This document shows, one piece after another, positions 7,684-16,301 of a stretch of DNA of 64,000 bases (position 1 is its first letter; every line of letters starts with the position of its first letter). Made by a program: the position numbers and the translations under genes. The notes under the pieces are model-generated. The model saw nothing but the letters and a program-made list of their open reading frames with translations. It was not told the DNA's origin and did not search any database. Origin of the DNA: Chryseobacterium sp. JUb7 (GTDB lineage: Bacteria > Bacteroidota > Bacteroidia > Flavobacteriales > Weeksellaceae); the NCBI RefSeq assembly GCF_024806495.1, contig NZ_JANUFF010000013.1, positions 57,621 through 121,620 of the forward strand. Direction: 5' to 3'.

Positions 7684-8433
7684 ATGGAAATCGACGGAAG
7701 AGACGAAAGCTTAATAAATCCGGAACTTGATATAAATGAAACGAAATTACACAACAGCCTAAGACAAAAAGCCTGGGATGAAACCATCACTAAAGACAGC
7801 TGGATGGTTTTTAAAGTCATGGCTGAATTTGTAGACGGCTATGAAAAACTGGCCAAAATAGGTCCATGTGTTTCCATTTTCGGATCTGCAAGGTTAAAGC
7901 CCCAAAGTAAATATTACAAGATGGCGGTAGAAATTGCAGAAAAAATCACCCAGATTGGCTTTGGAATCATTACGGGAGGTGGTCCCGGAATTATGGAGGC
8001 AGGAAATAAAGGAGCTTTCAATGCACAGGGGAAATCAATCGGATTAAATATTGATCTCCCTTTTGAACAGCATTTCAATCCTTATATCAATAAATCGTAT
8101 TCCATGAATTTCGATTATTTCTTTGTAAGAAAAGTAATGTTTGTAAAATATTCTCAGGGTTTTGTAGTAATGCCCGGAGGATTTGGAACTCTAGATGAGC
8201 TGACAGAAGCAATGACACTTATTCAGACGAATAAAATCGGAAAATTTCCTATCGTATTGGTAGGATCTGATTTCTGGGGAGGTTTATTAGACTGGTTTAA
8301 AGAAACGTTATTAAAAGACGGAATGATTTCTGAAGGAGATCTTGATTTATACCGTGTGGTAGATACTGCCGATGAAGCCGTAGCGCATATTAAGGCATTT
8401 TATGATAAGTATTCTGTAAATGTTAATTTTTAA
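7684..8433 (+). CDS. LOG family protein (TIGR00730-type Rossmann fold)
   Basis: A 249-residue protein with the two family motifs GGGPGIMEAGNKGA and MPGGFGTLDELTEA, which form the active site of LOG phosphoribohydrolases. These cleave cytokinin-like or AMP-type nucleoside 5'-monophosphates into base and ribose 5-phosphate; older records call them lysine decarboxylases without support. A GTG at 7681 directly precedes ATG 7684; the ATG is chosen. It follows the MurU-like gene by 9 bases, so it is likely in the same transcript, but no metabolic link is obvious. The first 55 residues form an extra N-terminal extension compared with short LOG proteins. Confidence 0.9.
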   Translation: MEIDGRDESLINPELDINETKLHNSLRQKAWDETITKDSWMVFKVMAEFVDGYEKLAKIGPCVSIFGSARLKPQSKYYKMAVEIAEKITQIGFGIITGGGPGIMEAGNKGAFNAQGKSIGLNIDLPFEQHFNPYINKSYSMNFDYFFVRKVMFVKYSQGFVVMPGGFGTLDELTEAMTLIQTNKIGKFPIVLVGSDFWGGLLDWFKETLLKDGMISEGDLDLYRVVDTADEAVAHIKAFYDKYSVNVNF

Positions 8434-8491
8434 TTGGCATATTATTTGTGACCTATAAATAGCAAGCATGATTGTAAATCTATTAATTAAG

Positions 8492-8962
8492 ATGAAAAAA
8501 CTTTTATATATCTTAGGAATATTAACATTTTTTGTGTTGATGAGTTTTATGAATGTAGACTTTTTCTCTTCGATGACGAAAGTGGATTATATAGATGGAA
8601 GCAAGACATTAAAGTTTACCACAAAGATGAATACCAATCATATTTCAGATGCCATAAAAATCAATTCGAATACAGCCGGATTTGAAGCAGAGGTTAAAAA
8701 ATATGTAAATAATAATTTTGATGTGTATGTTAATGGCTCTCCAAAAACGATAACATTCACCGGAAGTCAGGTAAGCGGAGAAACTGTATGGGTATATTTT
8801 GAAACCGGAGGTGTTTCTGATATTAATACCTTAAAGATTAAAAACACGATCCTTTTAAGCGCTTTTCCTAAACAGGTAAATCTGGTAAACATTGCCTATA
8901 AAGGAAGCCAGAAAACAATGAGCTTCCAGAGAGGAAAAGAAGTCAATGAGGTTTCTTTTTAA
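8492..8962 (+). CDS. DUF6702-like small secreted or membrane-anchored protein
   Basis: A 156-residue protein starting MKKLLYILGILTFFVLMSFMN, a hydrophobic signal or anchor, followed by a beta-rich domain with VDYIDGSKTLKFTTKMNTNHIS and a C-terminal LVNIAYKGSQKTMSFQRGKE. This agrees with my memory of the flavobacterial DUF6702 family, whose function is unknown. The frame is open from 8468, but ATG 8492 gives a proper signal sequence. It stands alone before a strong terminator. The upstream spacer is only 58 bases, so read-through from the LOG gene is possible. Confidence 0.75.
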   Translation: MKKLLYILGILTFFVLMSFMNVDFFSSMTKVDYIDGSKTLKFTTKMNTNHISDAIKINSNTAGFEAEVKKYVNNNFDVYVNGSPKTITFTGSQVSGETVWVYFETGGVSDINTLKIKNTILLSAFPKQVNLVNIAYKGSQKTMSFQRGKEVNEVSF

Positions 8963-8985
8963 ACGAATTTAATTTTGAATAAATC

Positions 8986-9019
8986 AATCCCTGTTTCAGT
9001 TTTGAAACAGGGATTTTTT
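8986..9019 (+). terminator. Strong terminator after DUF6702 gene
   Basis: A 13-bp perfect stem (8986-8998 with 9003-9015) has a 4-base loop and is followed by TTTTTT. Confidence 0.93.
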
Positions 9020-9323
9020 GTGGAGTTTAAACTGCTCTTCTTTCAAATCCGGAAACCTTATTTCAATATGACTATACTTTAAGATATGAATATTGTTCTG
9101 CGCGATGAGACAATCCCATTTTATTTACGAAAACTCATGATTATTTGACATTTTTATTTTAATTTTATCGCATTGATATTTTTCAATTGTACCGTTATAG
9201 AAAGCCTTTCACCATCATTATCATAAATGAAAAGGGGAAAGATTACTCTTTAAAATTAAACCTCCCATAAAAATAAGGCGGAACCGAAAAGCCAAACGAG
9301 TAGGATAACGAAACAATTAAACC
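9020..9323. other. Intergenic region upstream of the TNT-domain lipoprotein
   Basis: About 300 AT-rich bases without a convincing ORF. It should hold the promoter of the lipoprotein gene, but no exact TAnnTTTG element was found. Confidence 0.55.
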
Positions 9324-10049
9324 ATGAATCTATCAATGAAAAACTTTTTAAAGTATTTTTTACTTTTAACAACGTTCACATTTTCTGTAGCCTGTAGCTC
9401 AGACAGAGACGAAAACATCGAAGAAACACCAAGTGATGTTACGAGTGTATTCTACAAAAATGCTGATGAATTTGCCGCTACTTATGATACGAGCGGAACT
9501 TTAAGCCAGGCTATCAAAGATCAGGCATTTGAATTATACAAACAGGGAAAATGGGGTGAACTGGAGACGCTGTTTAAAAATAATAATTTAAATGGAGGCT
9601 GGCCACCTGCTAACGGTGGATATAATATTGTGGACGATATCACTTTCTCTGCCGGGCAAAAATACGACCGATACAGTGGGGCTGTCGGAAACTATACAGG
9701 AACAGGAACACCTACACTGGGGGGAAGTTTCACAAGCCCGATTATCAATGGATATACTTACACTTTTACACAAAGAGCACTTAATCAGTCTGAGGACAAA
9801 TATGATTTTTATTATGAGATCGAGGTCTTAAATAATTTATTACCTTTCAAAGGTCAGACAGCAGATATTATTCCTTGGTTTGGCCAGGTGGGTAAAGGAA
9901 AGCAGACCATGTGGAAAATCCCGATCGATATCACAACAGGCTATCAGAAAACATGGAATAAACTTGCGCAGGAAGGCTATGTAAAAGTAACCATCAAAAA
10001 AAGTCCGAGTGGAAAATATCCTAATTTGGCAGGTACCGTAGTTCAGTAA
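9324..10049 (+). CDS. Lipoprotein with C-terminal TNT-type NAD+ glycohydrolase domain
   Basis: A 241-residue protein. Residues 1-24 are a lipoprotein signal ending in SVAC with Cys24 as the lipidation site. After a linker and a helical segment (about 40-88), residues 90-240 match the fold signature of the tuberculosis necrotizing toxin (TNT): WPPANGGYNIVDD at 93, YDRYSG with Arg116, QRAL at 150-153, and IIPWFGQVGKGKQ with Gln188 at the place of the catalytic Gln of TNT. TNT hydrolyses NAD+ to nicotinamide and ADP-ribose. The His used by mycobacterial TNT is not evident, so activity must be tested. A second ATG at 9336 is an alternative start. A zinc-ribbon gene follows after 13 bases. An interbacterial or surface toxin role is inference. 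Confidence 0.82.
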   Translation: MNLSMKNFLKYFLLLTTFTFSVACSSDRDENIEETPSDVTSVFYKNADEFAATYDTSGTLSQAIKDQAFELYKQGKWGELETLFKNNNLNGGWPPANGGYNIVDDITFSAGQKYDRYSGAVGNYTGTGTPTLGGSFTSPIINGYTYTFTQRALNQSEDKYDFYYEIEVLNNLLPFKGQTADIIPWFGQVGKGKQTMWKIPIDITTGYQKTWNKLAQEGYVKVTIKKSPSGKYPNLAGTVVQ

Positions 10050-10062
10050 TAAAACAACCCAG

Positions 10063-10473
10063 ATGTATTCAATATCAAATAAAATAAGCCTTGGAAAGCA
10101 GGCTTCCGTTACTAAAAACAATTTCAGCAATGACGAAATCATTCCATCTGCTGTGGTAAAGTTTACATGTTGCGACTGTGGTCATGAAAATGTTGTTGAG
10201 ATCAAACCTTATGAAACAGGCTTTCCTGTTTTCCAACTTTTCCATGAAGATAAAGTCTTATCCAAAAATGAATTGCTTGAGAACAGATTGGTTTCCGAGA
10301 CTCCAAAAAACATGATTCACTTTGGCGAATTAACAGTCAATAATTTACCAACTTTATATTTTGGAACCAGCTGTATTTCATGCCATTCTAAATATATCTG
10401 TGTATTCAGTTATGGAGAAAAACAACCGGGACTGACTTTACTTACTATTTCCGGGATCTGGAAATATAATTAA
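10063..10473 (+). CDS. Zinc-ribbon-like protein of unknown function, partner of the TNT lipoprotein
   Basis: A 136-residue protein without a signal peptide, so cytosolic. Two Cys pairs, in FTCCDCGHE (about residues 34-41) and GTSCISCHSKYIC (about 101-113), could form a zinc ribbon. I do not recognise the family. Its start lies 13 bases after the stop of the TNT-domain lipoprotein and a terminator follows, so the two genes form a bicistronic unit. A cytosolic immunity factor that neutralises the NADase before export, as IFT does for TNT in mycobacteria, is a reasonable hypothesis from position only. It shows no similarity to IFT that I can see. Confidence 0.7.
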   Translation: MYSISNKISLGKQASVTKNNFSNDEIIPSAVVKFTCCDCGHENVVEIKPYETGFPVFQLFHEDKVLSKNELLENRLVSETPKNMIHFGELTVNNLPTLYFGTSCISCHSKYICVFSYGEKQPGLTLLTISGIWKYN

Positions 10474-10499
10474 ATCCAAGCAAAGTACCAGTAAGAAAT

Positions 10500-10530
10500 A
10501 AAAACCACAACTTTTCGGTTGTGGTTTTTT
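10500..10530 (+). terminator. Terminator after the TNT/zinc-ribbon unit
   Basis: A stem of at least 10 bp (10502-10511 with 10518-10527, loop TTTTCG) is followed by a T run. Confidence 0.93.
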
Positions 10531-10555
10531 ATTTTAATTAAATAGAAACTAATAT

Positions 10556-10828
10556 TTATCCATTATCATATCCCATAGGAAACCAAATCCCTCTAAAAAC
10601 GGGTGAATTCATATTAGGCAAAACATCGTTATTATCAAGATCTGTAATCTTAATATTTTCTACCACATTTAAAATAGGAGGCAACCTATCTCTAAATATT
10701 TTTTCTTTTAATATATTTAAGGCATCCTCTTTTGATATAGCAGTAACTCCACAGCCCAATTTAAGTCCTCCAGGAGGATTTTTATAATTTTCAAAATCAA
10801 ATACAAACCAAAACCTTATCATAAGCAT
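10556..10828 (-). CDS. Small hypothetical protein (immunity-like?)
   Basis: A 90-residue cytosolic protein with conserved-looking blocks FWFVFDFEN, GLKLGCGVTAISKEDAL and GIWFPMGY. I recall similar small proteins next to polymorphic toxin genes but cannot name the family. It converges on the TNT/zinc-ribbon unit. ATG 10822 (MIRFWF) is an equally good start. No promoter is clear. Its base use is slightly more AT-rich than the housekeeping genes, which would fit an accessory gene. Function is unknown. Confidence 0.6.
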   Translation of the reverse strand: MLMIRFWFVFDFENYKNPPGGLKLGCGVTAISKEDALNILKEKIFRDRLPPILNVVENIKITDLDNNDVLPNMNSPVFRGIWFPMGYDNG

Positions 10829-11058
10829 TTCCTTTATTATTAATCGTCAAAAGCGACCTCAGCAATTGTGTTCCTTATATTTATCCTATATAAAATAATT
10901 TAACGGACTCATACTGCTCTCCCGACAACAAATTACACAAATAATTATCCCTGACAAAAATTTTAAAAATATTCACTTATTTTATTTCATTAATTTTCAC
11001 AAAAATAGAAAAGGCGAACCATTTGGTTCGCCTTTTCTTTATGATTTAAAAGTCAATT
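10829..11058. other. Intergenic region between two minus-strand units
   Basis: AT-rich; it holds the terminator at 11009-11036 and presumably the promoter of the small gene at 10556-10828. Nothing else is seen. Confidence 0.5.
11005..11038 (-). terminator. Terminator of the TonB receptor/DUF5689 operon
   Basis: A 12-bp perfect stem (11009-11020 with 11025-11036, loop of 4) has T-rich sequence on the minus-strand exit. Confidence 0.9.
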
Positions 11059-13152
11059 TTATTGAGCTTTAATTTTAAAATCATCAATCTCCCATGTTGC
11101 AGCAGCAGTAGCAGTAGAGGTATATTTAAATGCTATTCTTACATTTTTACCTAAGAAAGCACTTAAATCTACGTTTCCAGAGCTTACCCAATCTCCAAAT
11201 GCAGCAGTATTGGTATCTAAAGTTGCCGGTAACTGTACCCAAGTGGTAGTCGACGGAGTTCCAGTATAATTTTCTGTCGCGTAAACCTGTATAGCATTTC
11301 CTGAATATCTAACGTCTGTTGTAAAGTTAACAACCGCTTTTGTTTTTCCTACTAAGCTTACCGATTTTGAAATCAACCAGTCTTCGTTTACGTTATTTAA
11401 AACACCGGTCATAACAGCATAATAATTTGATCCGTTCCCTTGATTGGAAGTTGTCCAAACCTGAGGTCCGGCAACATTTACTGTCGTCCAGTCTGAACTG
11501 AAACCTCCTGCAGCAAAAGCATCACCATAAATTACAGGGAGCGGTGTATAAACTGTTCCGTCACATCTAGGATTATCTAAATCAACGTTAGCCAATCTTG
11601 TAATCCATAGCTGATAAGTACCGTTAAATGCACTTAAAATAGCATACACATCACCTTTACCTCCTTCAATTTCTGTGGTACCGGGTTTCATTGGCGTTGC
11701 ACTTGTTCCGAAATCTGCAAGTCCGCTTGTTCTCAGTGTCACTTTATTTCCTGAACAGTCTTCCAGTGTTCTGTTTGAAGTAGCACTTCCATCTGTATAA
11801 GTTTTACCTAAATCTCCATCAATGAACTGAAGGTCTTTAATTTTAATCCATCTTCCTACATCTGCAGCAGTAAGCTGAGAAATTGTTCTTTCTGTTGGAA
11901 CTACAGCTCTTGAAGGCGAATTGGTATCAAAGAAATATTTGTAAATATTTACTTCCTCGATTTGTCCAAACTGAGTATCACTGTTGAATAATGCACCCAA
12001 TTGAATTTCACCGCTCACGTTTCTTACATAAAGGTTCTTAAGTTTAATATAAACATCTTTCCCTAATCTGAAACGGTTATCAAGATATAAATCAACTTTA
12101 TTGATGTTTACTCTTAAACCTCCTGTTGCATCTTCAATATACAGATACTTATATAGATTTCCGGTTTCGTCATTAGCCACCACCTGAGCTTTCACATAGA
12201 AATCTCCTGTAATCTGATTCCAGTTTCCTCCGGTATACATTTGCTTGATCTCAGCAATTGTTTTTGCCGTCAACCCGTTTGCACTAAATTCACAAGGATT
12301 GGATGCAATACCATCAAGACGAGGGAAATTATTCATCTCCAAATCCGTAACCTTATTAATATACATCTGATAAGTTGTGTTGAATTTGCTGTAAATCCCT
12401 ACAAACTTACCATTTCCTGAAGGTAAAATCTGATTTGCAAAAGAGGCATAACCACTATTTCTAACCACTCTGGTTGTAGCTGTACTGTTATCTCTGATTA
12501 CTCTGTCAACAGTAACTCCGTTTGGAGCATAGTTTGCACATAATACTCTGCTGTCAAACTCTGCATTATCCATTTGGATAAGACACCCGATGTACTGGTC
12601 GTTAGCAGAAACCATTTGCGCTGAAGTCATAATCTTAGGAACAATCTTTTCTCTGACCGTACAAGATCTGAAAATCTTCGAAGGAACAGATTTTTCAGGG
12701 ATTCTCAGTACCGAAGTTGTACTTGTAGGATCTTTTACACCCAACTGTACTACTCCACCGTAAGTTCCCAATGAAAGACCTGCCAGTTTAATATACACTT
12801 TAGATCCCTGTGGATACTGAGTATATGAACTTACCATATCTACACTGATTACGAAACCCTGTGTAGGATCTACAGCTTTATCCTGAATATAGATTGTTTT
12901 ATAAATATTTCCTGTTTCATCCGTTGAAGAAACATACCCTTCTACAACATCTGTAGAATTATCCGGGAAAGTATAAACGGTGTTTGTATATTTTGCTCTA
13001 AGCTCCGTCAATGTCATTGTCTTTACAAGATCTGCACACTGAAAGTTCTCCAGATTAGGTTCGTCGTATTTATCATCATGCACACATCCCGTTATAAAAA
13101 GAGAAGCCATCACAATGAAAATATATTTTAATATTGAATTATATTGTTTCAT
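11059..13152 (-). CDS. DUF5689-domain lipoprotein with choice-of-anchor-like C-terminal domain
   Basis: A 697-residue lipoprotein; the signal ends in SLFITGC with the lipid Cys at residue 23. Two similar beta-rich units follow (about 40-265 and 285-530), each with the pattern 'DETGNxYKxxYIQD/YIED' and 'G..V.IKL..L', as expected for DUF5689 (OB-fold-like). The C-terminal part (about 540-697) contains DWLISKSVSL and ATWEIDDFKIKAQ, typical of choice-of-anchor/cleaved-adhesin-like jelly rolls. It lies 10 bases downstream of a TonB receptor gene, so it probably serves as the surface partner for substrate capture. The divergent gene encodes a secreted nuclease, which suggests nucleic acid as substrate; this is inference. 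Confidence 0.85.
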   Translation of the reverse strand: MKQYNSILKYIFIVMASLFITGCVHDDKYDEPNLENFQCADLVKTMTLTELRAKYTNTVYTFPDNSTDVVEGYVSSTDETGNIYKTIYIQDKAVDPTQGFVISVDMVSSYTQYPQGSKVYIKLAGLSLGTYGGVVQLGVKDPTSTTSVLRIPEKSVPSKIFRSCTVREKIVPKIMTSAQMVSANDQYIGCLIQMDNAEFDSRVLCANYAPNGVTVDRVIRDNSTATTRVVRNSGYASFANQILPSGNGKFVGIYSKFNTTYQMYINKVTDLEMNNFPRLDGIASNPCEFSANGLTAKTIAEIKQMYTGGNWNQITGDFYVKAQVVANDETGNLYKYLYIEDATGGLRVNINKVDLYLDNRFRLGKDVYIKLKNLYVRNVSGEIQLGALFNSDTQFGQIEEVNIYKYFFDTNSPSRAVVPTERTISQLTAADVGRWIKIKDLQFIDGDLGKTYTDGSATSNRTLEDCSGNKVTLRTSGLADFGTSATPMKPGTTEIEGGKGDVYAILSAFNGTYQLWITRLANVDLDNPRCDGTVYTPLPVIYGDAFAAGGFSSDWTTVNVAGPQVWTTSNQGNGSNYYAVMTGVLNNVNEDWLISKSVSLVGKTKAVVNFTTDVRYSGNAIQVYATENYTGTPSTTTWVQLPATLDTNTAAFGDWVSSGNVDLSAFLGKNVRIAFKYTSTATAAATWEIDDFKIKAQ

Positions 13153-13162
13153 AGTAGTTGTA

Positions 13163-15907
13163 TTAGAATCTTAGATAAACGTTTGTAAAGAATGTTCTTC
13201 CTCTGTCATACCAAAGTTTTGGTCCGAAGTATGGAGTCTCTCTCTGTGCATCCTGAAGAGCATCAGTAAAGTTTACATTTCTTCCCTGCTCAAATCCTCC
13301 TGTTACATAATTTCTGTTATTCAGAATATTATTTACAGAAATACTGATCCCCATTCTGTATTTACCAAACTGGAAAGATTTTCCTGCGTTGGCATTCAGC
13401 ATAAACTGATTGTCGAATTTCTTTTGAGCCGTAATCTGCTGGATAAGCTCAGGCGTTACTCCCGGATAAGGATCATTCGTCAGTGGGTTGGTATACATAT
13501 AAGGTGTCTTATTCAATGCTGATAAGTCTAAATACTGATCCATTAAATAATTTGCAGAAGCACCTACCCACCAATACTGAGATGAGTTATACTTTAATCC
13601 AAAAGAGAAAGCCGACTGCGGAGTTCCTGCCACTTTATAATCTTTAATATTGGCATTACCCCAAACGTTGGTTCCTCTGAATCCGTTAAGGTCATCAAAA
13701 GTTGAAACCTCAGGATTGTTGGTGTACTTATATTGTCCTACACTCGCTACCCCAACTGCATTTAAAGTAGGTGTAATTTTCACGTCAAAACCTAGTTCTG
13801 CTCCGATGTATCTTTTGTTTACACCACTCATTGCTTCGTTCACCAAAGTACTGAATGAATTTCCTAAAGTACCATCATTTACGTCAGCATAATATCTTGA
13901 AATTTCAGTAGCATTACTGATCGTTGTATAATAACCTGACAATCTTAATTTCAGGATCTGACCTCTCATAATGTAGCTCAAATCATTAGAGTTGATAATC
14001 TGGTTTTTAACGCCCGGAGTTACATAATCCACCATTCTCGGGTTGATGTAGATCTCGTTAAGGGTCGGTGCCAGACTGAAGAATGCTCCGTTATAAACGA
14101 TAAAGTTTTTTCCGTTGATTTTATAGGTAATTTTACCTTTAATCCCTGCATCTAGAGCATCATAAACAGCACTTTTACCTTTAGAATTATCTCTGAATCT
14201 TAAAATCCCGCTTCTAAAATCACCTTCTCTGTATGCTTCCGAATAAGAAGAGAAAATAGAGGCGACGAAGTTCCATTTTGCAAAATCAACCTCGGAAGAG
14301 ATGTTTAATGAATAGTGATTTCTTGTTAATTCGTAAGAATACTGTGTTCTGTCACCCTCTCTTACCTTTTCATTATCATTATCGGCATCATATCTTACAT
14401 CATTATTAAAAGCATTAAGGTTATAAGCATAGTTAGCTCCTAACAGATCTTTAACTCTTCTAAAGTTATCAGATTTTAAGTTCTGATAATTGAAGTTGAT
14501 ATTCAATTTCCAGTTGTCCTGTAATCTTGTATCAAAGTGGGATGCCCAATTGAAAGTTTTATCTTTATTTACATCTTCTACGATAGTATAAACAGCCCCT
14601 CTTTCATTTCCGTTCATATCATATTTATTGATATTATTGGCATTATAAAGTGATGCCCAGTCAATTTGGGATCTCTCTCTGAATTCGTCAGCTGAATAAA
14701 TTCCGTAGCTTGGTAATTTTCTGTAGTATGTTGGATTCGGATCTGATGCGTGGAACCAGTCTAATCTGCTTCTCGCATCGCTTCCGATTTGATAGGAAAC
14801 CGTATTTGTCCAGTTTGAATTTTTACCGATTTTCAAATAATCGGTTAACATAAACATAGGTTCGAAAACCTTTCTGATTCTTGAGTTTCTTTGCTCTCCG
14901 TCTTGCCATCCCCAATACGAATTATAGTCTTTTCCCATAATATCATACACTTCCTGAGTATTCGGAGAGTTTGATGCTCTGTAAGTGGGAGAACCGAAGG
15001 CTGTTAAATTGATCGAGTGTCTGTCACTGAATTTCTTCTCAATAGAGCCAAAGTATGCATACGCATCCTGATAAACACCATCAATGATTGCATTGTCACC
15101 CCATCTTCTGCTGGCAGAGAAAGTAAATGCCCAGCCTTTCTTCGAAAGACCTGAAGAATAAGTTGCCATCAATCTGTGTAAATAACTTCTGTTTGTAAAT
15201 GAATACGCCAGTGAAGTTTGTTTTCTGTAGCTTGAAGCCCTGGTATTGTAATAAACAACCCCACCCAGATTCCCGAAAGTATACTCCGAAGGGGTAATAT
15301 TATCTACATTTTCATAAGGGTATCTCGTCACATCATTAAGACCTCCCCAGTTGCTGAAGTCTATTCTGCCGTCATCATTTTTAGACATCGAAACCCCGTT
15401 AAAAACAACGTCCTCAAATCTATTATCTACCCCTCTCGGTCTGAACCAATATGCTCCCAACTCAAAAGCAGAAACATTTTGGAAAGCATCTCTTCCGGAA
15501 CTTAAAAGTCCCACAGTAGGCTGCATAGCAGAACCTCCATCTTCAGTGTCGTTTGCAGAATCATCAATCACAACAACTCCTGCATCTGATCCTACACTGT
15601 AATTAAGTGTAATCACACCTAAGTCTTTTCTCTTCTCATCATCTGTTACATCAAATTCCAGAATTTTAGATTCGTAACTTGATTTTGTAACAGTAATAAG
15701 ATAATGGCCAGGTTTTAAATCCACAAACTGGAAGTACCCAATTTTATCCGCGGTTACGTCATCGCTGGATTGTGCTAGATCTACTTCTGCTCTCTCTACA
15801 GGCTTACCATCCTGATCCTTAACATATGCATAAACAGTAGTTTGCGCAAAGTAATAGGATGCCGGAAGTAATGTAAACAAAGAGATTAGGGATAGTTTTT
15901 TAATCAT
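13163..15907 (-). CDS. TonB-dependent receptor with carboxypeptidase-like regulatory domain
   Basis: A 914-residue outer-membrane receptor. Residues 1-21 are a signal peptide (ending YYFAQ). Residues 23-105 form the carboxypeptidase D regulatory-like beta sandwich (VYAYVKDQDGKPVERAEVDL). A plug (about 125-225, with VSAFELGAYWFRPRG) and a 22-strand barrel follow, ending GRTFFTNVYLRF with terminal Phe. It imports a substrate through the outer membrane with TonB-ExbBD energy. It leads an operon with a DUF5689 lipoprotein 10 bases downstream and is divergent from a DNase I-fold nuclease. The pairing resembles a SusCD-like capture system with a different lipoprotein type. Confidence 0.92.
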   Translation of the reverse strand: MIKKLSLISLFTLLPASYYFAQTTVYAYVKDQDGKPVERAEVDLAQSSDDVTADKIGYFQFVDLKPGHYLITVTKSSYESKILEFDVTDDEKRKDLGVITLNYSVGSDAGVVVIDDSANDTEDGGSAMQPTVGLLSSGRDAFQNVSAFELGAYWFRPRGVDNRFEDVVFNGVSMSKNDDGRIDFSNWGGLNDVTRYPYENVDNITPSEYTFGNLGGVVYYNTRASSYRKQTSLAYSFTNRSYLHRLMATYSSGLSKKGWAFTFSASRRWGDNAIIDGVYQDAYAYFGSIEKKFSDRHSINLTAFGSPTYRASNSPNTQEVYDIMGKDYNSYWGWQDGEQRNSRIRKVFEPMFMLTDYLKIGKNSNWTNTVSYQIGSDARSRLDWFHASDPNPTYYRKLPSYGIYSADEFRERSQIDWASLYNANNINKYDMNGNERGAVYTIVEDVNKDKTFNWASHFDTRLQDNWKLNINFNYQNLKSDNFRRVKDLLGANYAYNLNAFNNDVRYDADNDNEKVREGDRTQYSYELTRNHYSLNISSEVDFAKWNFVASIFSSYSEAYREGDFRSGILRFRDNSKGKSAVYDALDAGIKGKITYKINGKNFIVYNGAFFSLAPTLNEIYINPRMVDYVTPGVKNQIINSNDLSYIMRGQILKLRLSGYYTTISNATEISRYYADVNDGTLGNSFSTLVNEAMSGVNKRYIGAELGFDVKITPTLNAVGVASVGQYKYTNNPEVSTFDDLNGFRGTNVWGNANIKDYKVAGTPQSAFSFGLKYNSSQYWWVGASANYLMDQYLDLSALNKTPYMYTNPLTNDPYPGVTPELIQQITAQKKFDNQFMLNANAGKSFQFGKYRMGISISVNNILNNRNYVTGGFEQGRNVNFTDALQDAQRETPYFGPKLWYDRGRTFFTNVYLRF

Positions 15908-16301
15908 AATAAACTTATTTTTAACTCCTTCTTTATTTAAGGGGCAACAAATTTAGAACTATTTTCATTAACTCAAACATTTTTAATATTTTATTCTATT
16001 AATTTTTCTTAACGCACTACTATTTCGATAAAAAAACAAGCTGTTTATCATCAATTGCAAAAATGAACTCATATGAATATTTTTAACATTACGGTAGAAT
16101 TACATTAAATAATTTATCATTATAAAAGAAACATTTTAAATAATTTATTTTATTAATCTTTGTTAAGGTTAACTATTTTCTTCAAAACTGTAAACCACAG
16201 ACTTTTAATTAGTAAAAAAGGATTGTTAAAATATTTTTAACTTCATTCTTATATAAAATTAGTATTTTTAACCCCTTAAATTTTTGAATATACCTAAGAG
16301 A
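15908..16301. other. Divergent promoter region of receptor operon and nuclease gene
   Basis: A very AT-rich region of about 390 bases. It holds the minus-strand promoter at 15948-15976. No ORF and no clear plus-strand -7 element is seen. Confidence 0.6.
15948..15976 (-). promoter_or_regulatory. Promoter TTG-N18-TAAATTTG of the TonB receptor operon
   Basis: On the minus strand, TTG at 15976-15974 and TAAATTTG at 15955-15948 are spaced 18 bases apart, close to the Bacteroidota -33/-7 consensus. It leaves a 5' leader of about 36 bases. Confidence 0.7.
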
